Positions 45,253-53,244 of a stretch of 64,000 nucleotides of DNA are shown here, one piece after another. A program made the position numbers and the translations under genes. The stretch is from Marisalimonas sp016777705. GTDB taxonomy: Bacteria > Pseudomonadota > Alphaproteobacteria > Puniceispirillales > Marisalimonadaceae. How positions within the stretch are numbered: the first letter of the stretch is position 1; every line of letters begins with the position of its first letter. Under the pieces are notes generated by a model. That model was not told the DNA's origin, ran no database searches, and saw nothing but the letters and a program-made list of their open reading frames with translations. Location: NCBI RefSeq assembly GCF_047717795.1, contig NZ_CP159808.1, positions 1,364,001 to 1,428,000 on the forward strand, in the 5' to 3' direction.

Positions 45253-46458
45253 ATGAATAACATATTAGTTATTGGCGCTGGTGGTGTCAGCAGTGTAACA
45301 GTTCACAAAATGGCAGGTCTTCCTGATACATTCAATAATATCACGCTAGCAAGCCGAACTTTAAAAAAATGTAAGAAGATACAAACTAGTGTGAAAACCA
45401 AATTCAATATTGATATAAATATTGCCGAATTAGATGCTGATAATGTAAATGACACAGTTAACTTAATTAAAAAAATTAATCCCTTTTTAGTTTTAAACCT
45501 TGCCCTACCCTATCAAGATCTAAATATCATGGATGCTTGCCTCATAACCAATACACATTATATTGACACAGCTAATTATGAGCCAAAGGATGAAGCAAAA
45601 TTTGAATATAAATGGCAATGGGATTATAATACAAGGTTTGAAGAAAAGGGTTTGATGGCTCTTTTAGGCTCTGGTTTTGATCCAGGAGTAACAAATGTAT
45701 ACACGGCTTATACAAAAAAACATCTGCTAGATAATATTGATACTTTAGATATTTTAGATTGCAATGACGGAGATCATGGACACCCTTTTGCAACTAATTT
45801 CAACCCTGAGATAAATATCAGAGAGATTACATCTGATAGCAAACATTGGGAAAATAAAGAATGGAAAATTGGCCCTGCTTTAAAAAATAAAATTTCATTT
45901 GAATTTCCAGAGATCGGGCCTAAGAACATGTATCTTATGTACCATGAAGAGTTAGAAAGTTTAACTAAAAATTTCCCAGAAATACAAAGAGCTCGATTTT
46001 GGATGACCTTCGGTGATAGCTACCTAAACCATCTTGAGGTTCTTAAAAACGTGGGCATGACATCTATTAATCCTATTAAATATAAAGGGATCAATATCAT
46101 TCCTTTGCAATTTCTAAAAAGTGTTCTACCTGATCCTGGAAGCTTAGGTAAAAGAACAAAAGGAAAAACTTGTATTGGGACTATAATTACTGGAACAAAA
46201 AACAACTCAGAAAAAACATTTTATACATATAATATCTGTGACCATGAAAACTGTTACAAAGAACTTGGAAGTCAAGCTATCTCATATACAACTGGGGTAC
46301 CTGCTATGATAGGAGCAATGTTAATGATTAATAAAATTTGGTTTAAGCCAGGTGTCTGGAATATAGAACAATTTGACCCTGATCCATTTATGGATCTACT
46401 AAATAAACATGGGTTGCCAAGTAAAACTATAGAACTAGACAATAAATTAAACTTCTAG
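45253..46458 (+). CDS. Carboxynorspermidine/carboxyspermidine dehydrogenase
   Basis: A 401-residue protein of the saccharopine dehydrogenase-like family. GAGGVSSVTVHKMA at the N-terminus is the NADPH-binding turn. ALLGSGFDPGVTNVYTAY and the ending MINKIWFKPGVWNIEQFDPDPFMD are characteristic of the carboxynorspermidine synthase group. It joins putrescine or diaminopropane to aspartate semialdehyde by reductive condensation. Its partner decarboxylase is the next gene, 9 bases on. With agmatinase in the operon the amine is probably putrescine, giving spermidine. Confidence 0.9.
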   Translation: MNNILVIGAGGVSSVTVHKMAGLPDTFNNITLASRTLKKCKKIQTSVKTKFNIDINIAELDADNVNDTVNLIKKINPFLVLNLALPYQDLNIMDACLITNTHYIDTANYEPKDEAKFEYKWQWDYNTRFEEKGLMALLGSGFDPGVTNVYTAYTKKHLLDNIDTLDILDCNDGDHGHPFATNFNPEINIREITSDSKHWENKEWKIGPALKNKISFEFPEIGPKNMYLMYHEELESLTKNFPEIQRARFWMTFGDSYLNHLEVLKNVGMTSINPIKYKGINIIPLQFLKSVLPDPGSLGKRTKGKTCIGTIITGTKNNSEKTFYTYNICDHENCYKELGSQAISYTTGVPAMIGAMLMINKIWFKPGVWNIEQFDPDPFMDLLNKHGLPSKTIELDNKLNF

Positions 46459-46467
46459 AGAATAAAT

Positions 46468-47637
46468 ATGTTACAAACAATGGGCGGTAACCCAAGAAAC
46501 TTTCATAAGTTGGATTTATATTCTTTACCAAGCCCTTGCTTTGTAATTGACAAAAAAGCTTTAAGAAGTAATTTAAAAGTCTTACAAAAGCTTAAATTTG
46601 AAACTAACGTAAAAATCCTTATTGCCCTTAAAGCCTTTTCAACACTATCACTTGCCCCTCTAATTTCAGAATATTTAGATGGTTGTTGTAGTTCTGGTTT
46701 ATATGAAACTAAATTAGCTGCAAAATACTTTCGTGGAGAAGTTAGCACGTTCTCGCCTGCTTTTAAGAGCTCTGAATTTGAAGAAATAGCTAGTTTATCC
46801 AATCATGTTATTTTTAATTCATTAAACCAATTTAATAATTTTTATAATATTGCTAAAAGATCAAAAAAAGAAGTTGGTATAAGAGTTAATCCCCTTTATT
46901 CAGAAGTTACAAACCCAAAATATAATTCTGCTGGAGTATGTTCAAGATTAGGAATTCACATAAATGATTTAAAAAAAATTGATATAGAAAAAATTGATGG
47001 AATACATTTCCACACTTTATGTGAACAAAATTTTCAACCCTTACAAAATACGTGGGACCAGATAAAAAATAGTATTATTCCTCTATCTAAAAAATTGAAG
47101 TGGATAAATTTAGGAGGGGGACATCATATTACAAGAGAAGATTATGAACTTAGTCAGTTAAGAACTTTTTTAAAAAAAATTTCAGTTGAAACAAATTGTC
47201 AAATTTATATTGAACCTGGAGAAGCCGTCGTTCTAGATAGTGGCGTTTTAATAGGAGAAATTGTAGATTTTTTTAAACCAAATAATAGGCTGTCTCCATA
47301 TATAGCAATAACTGATATAAGCGCTACCTCTCATATTCCTGATGTTTTAGAGGCTCCCTATAGACCAGCTCTTCTTAACGAACCAAGAGAAGGCTACGAA
47401 GTCGTTTTAGGAGGACCAAGCTGTCTTGCAGGCGATGTTATTGGTAAGTATAAATTTAAAAATTTACCTCTAATTGGCGAGAGAATAGCTCTTTTAGATC
47501 AGGCTCATTATACAATGGTGAAAACTAGTTTTTTTAATGGTATTAAGCTACCATCCATAGCGTTATGGGATAGTGAAACAGATAATATTGATATTATAAA
47601 ACAGTTTTCATATAAAGATTTTGAAAATAAATTATAA
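46468..47637 (+). CDS. nspC: Carboxynorspermidine/carboxyspermidine decarboxylase
   Basis: A 389-residue fold III PLP decarboxylase. The PLP lysine is in ILIALKAFSTLSLAP, GIHFHTLCEQNFQPL and WINLGGGHHITREDYE contribute to the active site, and YIEPGEAVVLDSG and GGPSCLAGDVIG are group signatures. It decarboxylates carboxyspermidine to spermidine (or the nor form). An alternative in-frame start gives MGGNPRNF; the ATG at 46468 is 9 bases after the upstream stop. This pair replaces S-adenosylmethionine-dependent spermidine synthesis. Confidence 0.92.
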   Translation: MLQTMGGNPRNFHKLDLYSLPSPCFVIDKKALRSNLKVLQKLKFETNVKILIALKAFSTLSLAPLISEYLDGCCSSGLYETKLAAKYFRGEVSTFSPAFKSSEFEEIASLSNHVIFNSLNQFNNFYNIAKRSKKEVGIRVNPLYSEVTNPKYNSAGVCSRLGIHINDLKKIDIEKIDGIHFHTLCEQNFQPLQNTWDQIKNSIIPLSKKLKWINLGGGHHITREDYELSQLRTFLKKISVETNCQIYIEPGEAVVLDSGVLIGEIVDFFKPNNRLSPYIAITDISATSHIPDVLEAPYRPALLNEPREGYEVVLGGPSCLAGDVIGKYKFKNLPLIGERIALLDQAHYTMVKTSFFNGIKLPSIALWDSETDNIDIIKQFSYKDFENKL

Positions 47638-47652
47638 TATACGAAAGTAGCA

Positions 47653-48531
47653 ATGAATAATAATAAAAATATTTTTTTAAAATCAGAGCTTTCTAATCAA
47701 GAACAAGATCAAGAGACGTCTAAATTTCATATTATACCTGTACCCTTAGAGGAAACAGTTTCATATGGTAAAGGAACGTCAAAGGGGCCTGAAAGTATAA
47801 TATATGCCAGCAACGAACTAGAAAGATATACTGGTAAAAGCGAGCCTTGTTCAGAAGGGATTTTTACTCATCCAATGTTAGATTGTAATATGCCTTTGAA
47901 AGATATTATGAGTAATATAGGAAACTTAACTAAAGAAGTTAGTTCAAAAAATAAAATACCTATTACACTTGGCGGCGAACATAGCGTTACATATGGTGCT
48001 GTCAATGGTATATTTGAGGGGTTAAACTTAAAACAAAAAAACGAAATAGGAATTATTCAAATTGATGCTCATGCAGATTTAAGAAAAAACTATGAAAATC
48101 AAAAATACTCACATGCAAGCGTGATGTACCTTTTAGGAAAAGAGAAATATAAAATCGCTCAACTTGGAGTAAGAGCGTTGAGTTTAGAAGAAGTCCAAAA
48201 CAGATCTGATTTTGACATTACCTTCTTTGATGCCGAAACCATTCATCATAATAAAAAAGTTGAATTACCAAACAACTTTCCCAAAAAAATATATATTTCA
48301 TTTGATGTTGATGGGTTAGACCCATCCATAATGCCTGCTACAGGAACACCAGTTCCAGGTGGATTAAATTTTTATCAAAGTTTATCATTAATTAAAAGTT
48401 TAATTATTGGAAAAGAAGTAGTTGGATTTGACGTTGTTGAACTGGCTCCTATAGAAGGTTTTCAAGCATACGATTTTACAGCAGCATCTTTAGTTTACAA
48501 AATTATGGAATTAATAAATTTAAATATGTAG
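47653..48531 (+). CDS. speB: Agmatinase (ureohydrolase family)
   Basis: A 292-residue arginase/agmatinase-family protein. The binuclear manganese site is visible in LGGEHSVTYG, IIQIDAHADLR and YISFDVDGLDPSIMPATGTPVPGG. The N-terminal VPLEETVSYGKGTSKGPESII is common to agmatinases. It hydrolyses agmatine from SpeA to putrescine and urea. It closes the polyamine operon. Other ureohydrolases share the motifs, but the operon context makes agmatinase the best reading. Confidence 0.9.
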   Translation: MNNNKNIFLKSELSNQEQDQETSKFHIIPVPLEETVSYGKGTSKGPESIIYASNELERYTGKSEPCSEGIFTHPMLDCNMPLKDIMSNIGNLTKEVSSKNKIPITLGGEHSVTYGAVNGIFEGLNLKQKNEIGIIQIDAHADLRKNYENQKYSHASVMYLLGKEKYKIAQLGVRALSLEEVQNRSDFDITFFDAETIHHNKKVELPNNFPKKIYISFDVDGLDPSIMPATGTPVPGGLNFYQSLSLIKSLIIGKEVVGFDVVELAPIEGFQAYDFTAASLVYKIMELINLNM

Positions 48532-48540
48532 TGGTAAATA

Positions 48541-49476
48541 TTATTTGTTTTGTAACCACTTTTCAGCATCTAAAGCAGCCATACAGCCCATACCCGCGGC
48601 GGTAACAGCTTGTCTATATATTTTGTCAACACAATCACCTGCAGCAAAAACACCATCTACATTTGTAAAAGAAGTTCCGGGGTTTTTAGCAATAATATAT
48701 CCTTCATCATCCATGTCAATTGAGTTTTTAAAAGGTTCGGTGGAGGGAACGTGTCCAATAGCTATAAAAACACCGTCGAGTTTAATCAATTTTTTGTCAT
48801 CTGAATTAGTCGAGAGCAATTCTAAAGCGTTGACTCCATTTTCATCACCTTTAATTTGACTTACGACACTATCCCATACTATTTCTATATTTTCTTTAGC
48901 AAATAATCTTTTTTGTAAAATTTTCTCAGATCTTAGTTTATCACGTCTATGAACCAAGGTCACTTTTGAACAAATATTAGATAAATATAAAGCTTCTTCA
49001 ACTGCAGTATTACCACCACCAATTACTGCAACTTCTTTATTCCTATAAAAGAAACCATCGCAGGTAGCGCAAGCAGAAACTCCTTTTCCATTAAATTGAT
49101 TTTCACTTTCAAGTCCCAACCACTTTGCTTGAGCACCAGTAGTTATTATAACTGTTTCACATTCAAAAATTTTTTTTGAGTCTAAAATAATATTCTTTAT
49201 ATCATTGTTAAAATTTACTTTCGTAACAATATCACTTATTATTCTAGCTCCAACTTTTATAGCCTGTAATTTCATTTGTTCCATCATCCATGGACCCTGC
49301 ACAACATCTGCGTATCCTGGATAATTTTCAACATCGGTAGTTATAGTTAATTGTCCACCTGGTTGAATTCCTTCGATAACTAGGGGATTCAAATTAGCCC
49401 TAGCAGCATAAATAGCCGCTGTTAACCCTGCTGCACCTGAACCTATAATAACAACTTTTTCTTTTTGAACCTTCAT
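48541..49476 (-). CDS. trxB: Thioredoxin reductase
   Basis: A 311-residue low-Mr thioredoxin reductase. GSGAAGLTAAIYAARA binds FAD, the redox pair is Cys136/Cys139 in SACATCDGFFY, and GGGNTAVEEALYLS binds NADPH. The end GVFAAGDCVDKIYRQAVTAAGMGC is canonical. It keeps thioredoxin reduced, which serves MsrA encoded nearby. Its start overlaps the purU stop by four bases (49473-49476), so the two genes form an operon. Confidence 0.95.
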   Translation of the reverse strand: MKVQKEKVVIIGSGAAGLTAAIYAARANLNPLVIEGIQPGGQLTITTDVENYPGYADVVQGPWMMEQMKLQAIKVGARIISDIVTKVNFNNDIKNIILDSKKIFECETVIITTGAQAKWLGLESENQFNGKGVSACATCDGFFYRNKEVAVIGGGNTAVEEALYLSNICSKVTLVHRRDKLRSEKILQKRLFAKENIEIVWDSVVSQIKGDENGVNALELLSTNSDDKKLIKLDGVFIAIGHVPSTEPFKNSIDMDDEGYIIAKNPGTSFTNVDGVFAAGDCVDKIYRQAVTAAGMGCMAALDAEKWLQNK

Positions 49477-50351
49477 CCTAATATTCTATGTCCTTTAAAA
49501 ACAACTGTTCTATTTCCATTCAAAAAAACTCTACTTTCTGAGTGAGCTTTAAGGGCTCTATACAAAACTCTGGATTCAACGTCTCTTCCCATTGAAACTA
49601 AATTATTTGGCATCATTTCGTGATCAACTATTTGAGTGTCTTGTTCTATTATTGGACCTTCATCTAAGTCACTTGTAACGTAATGGGCCGTTGCTCCAAT
49701 AACTTTAACCCCTCTTTCAAAGGCTTGATGATAAGGCTTGGCGCCTTTAAAACTCGGCAAAAAACTATGATGAATATTTATAATTTTTCCTTCAAATTCG
49801 TTTGTAAATTCTTTTGATAAAACTTGCATATACCTGGCTAGGACTATCATTTCAACGTCATTTTTAATTATAAGATTTTTAATTTTTAATTCTTGTTTTT
49901 CCTTATTAGATTTATCAACAGGAAAATAATAAAAGGGTATTTTTGAAAAATTTGCAATTTCTTCCGCTATCTTATGATTAGAGACGATAGCCTTTATATT
50001 GAGATTTAATGAATTATTCCTTACCCTGTAAAGTATATCATTTAAACAGTGGTCAAACTTTGAAACTAACATAATAGTATTCATCGAACTTTGAATATCA
50101 GACAAGAAAAACTCTGCATTTAACTCATTTGATAAAATTAATAAATCATCTTCAAGTTTTTTTAAAACATTTATATTGAATAGAGTAAAACTTTGTCTAA
50201 TGAAAAAATATCCATTTTCTTGATCAGTAAATTGTTTAGATTCTACAATATTACAATTGTGCTTAGCTAATATTGAAGAAACATTGGCAACTATCCCTAT
50301 TTGATCTTTACAAGATAATTTTAATATGTGCGTTTCAATATTTTTTGTCAT
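49473..50351 (-). CDS. purU: Formyltetrahydrofolate deformylase
   Basis: A 292-residue PurU. The N-terminal ACT domain (about residues 6-85; SCKDQIGIVANVSSILAKHNCNI) is followed by the formyltransferase-like hydrolase domain with SNHKIAEEIA, ARYMQVLSKEF and the catalytic segment INIHHSFLPSFKGAKPYHQA, then the Asp in VTSDLDEGPIIEQD. It releases formate from 10-formyl-THF and balances one-carbon pools. It is translationally coupled to trxB downstream. Confidence 0.94.
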   Translation of the reverse strand: MTKNIETHILKLSCKDQIGIVANVSSILAKHNCNIVESKQFTDQENGYFFIRQSFTLFNINVLKKLEDDLLILSNELNAEFFLSDIQSSMNTIMLVSKFDHCLNDILYRVRNNSLNLNIKAIVSNHKIAEEIANFSKIPFYYFPVDKSNKEKQELKIKNLIIKNDVEMIVLARYMQVLSKEFTNEFEGKIINIHHSFLPSFKGAKPYHQAFERGVKVIGATAHYVTSDLDEGPIIEQDTQIVDHEMMPNNLVSMGRDVESRVLYRALKAHSESRVFLNGNRTVVFKGHRILG

Positions 50352-50396
50352 AATTATTTAATACATTTTTTATGTGATTGAAACAACATGATAAAG

Positions 50397-51218
50397 TTAA
50401 TTAATTAAAAAATTTCTTACAGTATTATAAAATTCTTTAGGTTGCTCTACATGCAAGTAATGCCCTGCATTTTTAATTTCAGAAAAAGATATATTTGAAA
50501 GAAAATTTTTAAAAATGTGAAAATTTTCTTTTGAAACATAATCACTGTTTTGACCGTAAACGCAAAGTGTTTTATTATTTACAACTTCAAATTTTTCCGA
50601 GGACGGAAAAGATCTTAAATCATTCATAGCTTCTTTAATAGCTAATAGATTTATTGACCATCTATATTTATTTTCATGCAATTGAAGATTTTGAATTAAA
50701 AAAGAACGTATGAACTTTTCTTTTATGCTGCTGGACAAAAGTTCGTCGGCTTCGTTCCTACTTCTAATCATATCTAAATTTAGATCTATTAATTTGTCAA
50801 CAATATTTTGTTTTTCAATAGGATAATTAACAGGCGCTATATCCGCCACGATTAACTTGTTAACATACTCATGATGGTTTAGAGCAAGTAACATAGCTAA
50901 TTTACCACCCATTGAGTGACCCAAAATATTTGTTTTTTTAATTTTTAGATAATTTAAAAGCTCAATTATATCTTTCATCATCAAAGAGTATGAGTGATTT
51001 TTTTTAAAAACATTTCCTCCGTGATTTCTTAGGTCGACCGTAATTACGATTAGTTCTTCGTTCTTTGTTAATAGTTTGGAGAAAGTTTGCCAATTTTTAC
51101 CTTTTCCAAAGAGGCCATGAAAAATAAATAAAGTATTAAAATCAAAAATTTTTAATGCTTCATAATCATAATCACAGTCAATTGAAACACCATTTTTATA
51201 AACTTGAAAATTAATCAT
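50397..51218 (-). CDS. Alpha/beta hydrolase (YbfF-like esterase)
   Basis: A 273-residue alpha/beta hydrolase. FIFHGLFGKGKNWQTF is the oxyanion region, GHSMGGKLAMLLAL holds the nucleophilic Ser, and the His is near the end in GHYLHVEQP. The pattern is that of the small YbfF group of esterases that act on short acyl or acyl-CoA esters. The substrate is not known. I start at the ATG (MINFQVYKNG) rather than a GTG three codons upstream. It is transcribed on the purU-trxB strand across a 45-base gap. Confidence 0.8.
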   Translation of the reverse strand: MINFQVYKNGVSIDCDYDYEALKIFDFNTLFIFHGLFGKGKNWQTFSKLLTKNEELIVITVDLRNHGGNVFKKNHSYSLMMKDIIELLNYLKIKKTNILGHSMGGKLAMLLALNHHEYVNKLIVADIAPVNYPIEKQNIVDKLIDLNLDMIRSRNEADELLSSSIKEKFIRSFLIQNLQLHENKYRWSINLLAIKEAMNDLRSFPSSEKFEVVNNKTLCVYGQNSDYVSKENFHIFKNFLSNISFSEIKNAGHYLHVEQPKEFYNTVRNFLIN

Positions 51219-51309
51219 TATGTCCACTAATATTCAAAAAAAACTAACAACTATTTATTTAGGTCGTAAAAGATATAAGAATATTTTAAAATATACACAA
51301 GGATAATAA

Positions 51310-51561
51310 ATGGGCCAGCTTATAAAAATTGATTTTAATAATTTAGATAATAAAAAAGACAAAAATTATAGAAATAAGTTAGTACGAATACGAGATGAAA
51401 TAGAAGATTATCTAAATTTGGTAAGTAGAAATGAGAATGATGAACTTGCCATAGCCCTTGCCGCAGGGCGGTTTGCGGCTATGAAGTTAACTCAGTTAAC
51501 AGGTGAAATTGAAACAAAGAAATTTGTTAATGAATGCATCATAACAACTTTAAAAAAGTAG
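51310..51561 (+). CDS. Small conserved-looking protein of unknown function
   Basis: An 83-residue protein, hydrophilic at its start (MGQLIKIDFNNLDNKKDKNYRNKL), then helical (IRDEIEDYLNLVSRNENDELAIALAAGRFAAMKL) with a short C-terminal helix. The AIALAAGRFAAMKL part looks like a buried helix. A ribosome site (AAGGA) lies before the ATG. I do not recognise a family. It stands alone between the hydrolase and the bactofilin cluster and converges on the latter. Confidence 0.6.
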   Translation: MGQLIKIDFNNLDNKKDKNYRNKLVRIRDEIEDYLNLVSRNENDELAIALAAGRFAAMKLTQLTGEIETKKFVNECIITTLKK

Positions 51562-51580
51562 CTTTTAGTTTAGAATTTAT

Positions 51581-51895
51581 CTAAGAAATTCTTGTAATAC
51601 TTCCTGATACCTCAGCACCTAAGTCAATAGACAAAGCATTGGTTTTTAAATTGCCTTCAACTTTTGCACTACTTGCTACGTTAAGGGTATTGGCTGAAAC
51701 CTCGCCTTTGACCAAGCCGCCTAAAGTAACTTTGTCTGCAATTAAATTACCGTCAAATATGCTATTAGCCTCTAAAAGAACATCCTTTGCTCTCAACTCT
51801 CCTTTAAATCTTCCTGCAACAACCACAGATGAGCCTGCGGAATCTAAGTTGCCTTCCATTACTAGTTCTTCAGAAATATACGTAATTTCACTCAT
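51581..51895 (-). CDS. Bactofilin (third of three)
   Basis: A 104-residue protein made nearly entirely of the bactofilin beta-helix. Hydrophobic residues recur about every six positions (LVMEGNLDSAGSSVVVAGRFKGEL, TLGGLVKGEVSANTLNVASS). It has almost no head or tail beyond the helix. Bactofilins form nucleotide-free polar filaments that recruit wall enzymes. It is the last gene of a three-bactofilin run on the minus strand that faces away from an M23 peptidase gene. Confidence 0.88.
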   Translation of the reverse strand: MSEITYISEELVMEGNLDSAGSSVVVAGRFKGELRAKDVLLEANSIFDGNLIADKVTLGGLVKGEVSANTLNVASSAKVEGNLKTNALSIDLGAEVSGSITRIS

Positions 51896-51923
51896 AATAA
51901 ATCCTTATAGTTACATTCTTAAA

Positions 51924-52328
51924 TTATTTTTTAGGTGGCTGACCTTCTTCAGCACCATCTTCAGCACCATCTACATTTTGTTGATTTTTTTCTTCGACAA
52001 CTTTGTCATTTTCATTCCAGTTATGAACTACTCTACAGTTCAAAGCAGCACCCCTATCCATTTGTAAAGACTTATAATGTACTTCACCACTAATGCGGCT
52101 TGATTCTGTAAGCCATACACTATCTGCTTTCATTTTACCTGCATATTCACCCGCAATTACAACTAATTCGGAGTCAACCTTTCCTAAAAACTTACCGGTC
52201 GATCCAATCGTTACTTTTTGAGTTGCAAGGTCAGCTTCAACGTAACCATTAATTTCTATTGATTTTGCATTTGAAATTTTCCCACTAAAACGAGCCCCAG
52301 CACCTAAAACTGCCTGTTTGTTAGCCAT
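51924..52328 (-). CDS. Bactofilin (second of three)
   Basis: A 134-residue bactofilin. The core (about residues 6-98) has the regular six-residue beta-helix periodicity (GARFSGKISNAKSIEINGYVEADLATQKVTIGSTGKFLG). A charged C-terminal tail of about 35 residues contains a short duplication (DGAEDGAEEG) and ends in PPKK. The tail is absent from its neighbours and may give the filament a separate partner. It lies 12 bases from the first bactofilin gene. Confidence 0.88.
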   Translation of the reverse strand: MANKQAVLGAGARFSGKISNAKSIEINGYVEADLATQKVTIGSTGKFLGKVDSELVVIAGEYAGKMKADSVWLTESSRISGEVHYKSLQMDRGAALNCRVVHNWNENDKVVEEKNQQNVDGAEDGAEEGQPPKK

Positions 52329-52340
52329 AATAAATCTCCC

Positions 52341-52685
52341 TTAGTTTTTATTTTTTCTCTTACTAATTTGAGCTTCAACTATAGCTCCTTCTTCGATCGA
52401 TATATTTTCATAAAATATATCACCTGAAATTTTTCCACTTGATTGAATGGAAACAACTTCAGCAGAAACTTGACCATCACATTTACCTGAAACATTAACT
52501 ATATCTGCATCTATATTTCCTTTTAGGTTTCCAGTCCCTTCTACAGACAAACTGTGGCACTTAATGTCGCCTACAACTGAACCTAATAAGACCAACTCAC
52601 CATCAGCAGAAATTTTACCTTTAATTTTCATATCGCTTGAAATTACTGATTTATCGGCTTCAGTATTATTCGTTTTTCCTAACAT
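52341..52685 (-). CDS. Bactofilin (first of three)
   Basis: A 114-residue bactofilin. After a short head (MLGKTNNTEADKS) the beta-helix repeats run from about residue 14 to 108 (ISSDMKIKGKISADGELVLLGSVVGDIKCHSL), with a basic tail KRKNKN. It is the promoter-proximal gene of the bactofilin cluster. A near-consensus sigma-54 promoter sits about 125 bases upstream on its strand. The three proteins differ enough to be distinct subunits rather than recent copies. Confidence 0.9.
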   Translation of the reverse strand: MLGKTNNTEADKSVISSDMKIKGKISADGELVLLGSVVGDIKCHSLSVEGTGNLKGNIDADIVNVSGKCDGQVSAEVVSIQSSGKISGDIFYENISIEEGAIVEAQISKRKNKN

Positions 52686-52809
52686 ATGGAAATCCTTTTC
52701 CTTTAAATATTACATAATTCTCATTTTTTATATTTACTACAATAAAAGAAATGATACTATACTATAATTTAAATAAAATTAAATAAATTCGTAAATTTGG
52801 TATGAATGA

Positions 52810-52825
52810 TGCAATTAACTTGCCA
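52810..52825 (-). promoter_or_regulatory. Candidate sigma-54 promoter for the bactofilin cluster
   Basis: On the minus strand the sequence reads TGGCAAGTTAATTGCA. It matches the -24/-12 consensus TGGCAC-N5-TTGCA in all but one base, with GG and GC exactly 12 bases apart. Transcription would start near 52799, about 114 bases before the first bactofilin ATG. rpoN itself is encoded 2 kb away. No activator site was identified. Confidence 0.65.
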
Positions 52826-52866
52826 TAATACTTAAATACTTTTGAAAATTTTAGAGTAAAAAAAAA

Positions 52867-53241
52867 ATGGCTGAAGAAATTATTGATATTAGAGACCGTA
52901 TTGAGCAAATGCGTATACAGATAGAAAACGACGCTACAGAACAAGTTTCGTCTGGTAAGCCATTAGAAATTCATCAAAATCATCCTAGTTCAAATATATC
53001 TTTATCATTACAAGATAGAATAAATGAAACTAATCATAACGGCAGTGTTGCAGTTGATTCTCTAAATTTAAAACAAGAACCTGAGCGAATCAAAGAATCA
53101 TATAATAAAAAGGAAACTTTTCCTTCTGTTAGCTTGTCTGTTAAAAATCCAAAATCAAGTAAACTTTTAATTACAATGATAATGTTTCAAATACTTTCTA
53201 ACATTGGTATTATATATTTACTTTATTTAGGAATGGGGTAA
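52867..53241 (+). CDS. Unknown protein with C-terminal membrane segment, upstream of the M23 gene
   Basis: A 124-residue protein. The first half is polar, with two short helical pieces of similar pattern (IDIRDRIEQMRIQIEND and LSLQDRINETN). The C-terminal about 20 residues (LLITMIMFQILSNIGIIYLLYLG) are a single membrane segment, so it is tail-anchored with its bulk in the cytoplasm. I do not recognise it. It ends three bases before the GTG of the M23 peptidase gene, so the two are co-translated. A link between bactofilin and the peptidase is a guess from its position. Confidence 0.65.
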   Translation: MAEEIIDIRDRIEQMRIQIENDATEQVSSGKPLEIHQNHPSSNISLSLQDRINETNHNGSVAVDSLNLKQEPERIKESYNKKETFPSVSLSVKNPKSSKLLITMIMFQILSNIGIIYLLYLGMG

Positions 53242-53244
53242 ATA

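Noticed and set aside
52810..52944. A 60-codon minus-strand frame covering 52762-52944
   Set aside because: It overlaps the start of the + strand gene at 52867 and the sigma-54 promoter, and is low-complexity hydrophobic sequence typical of a shadow frame.
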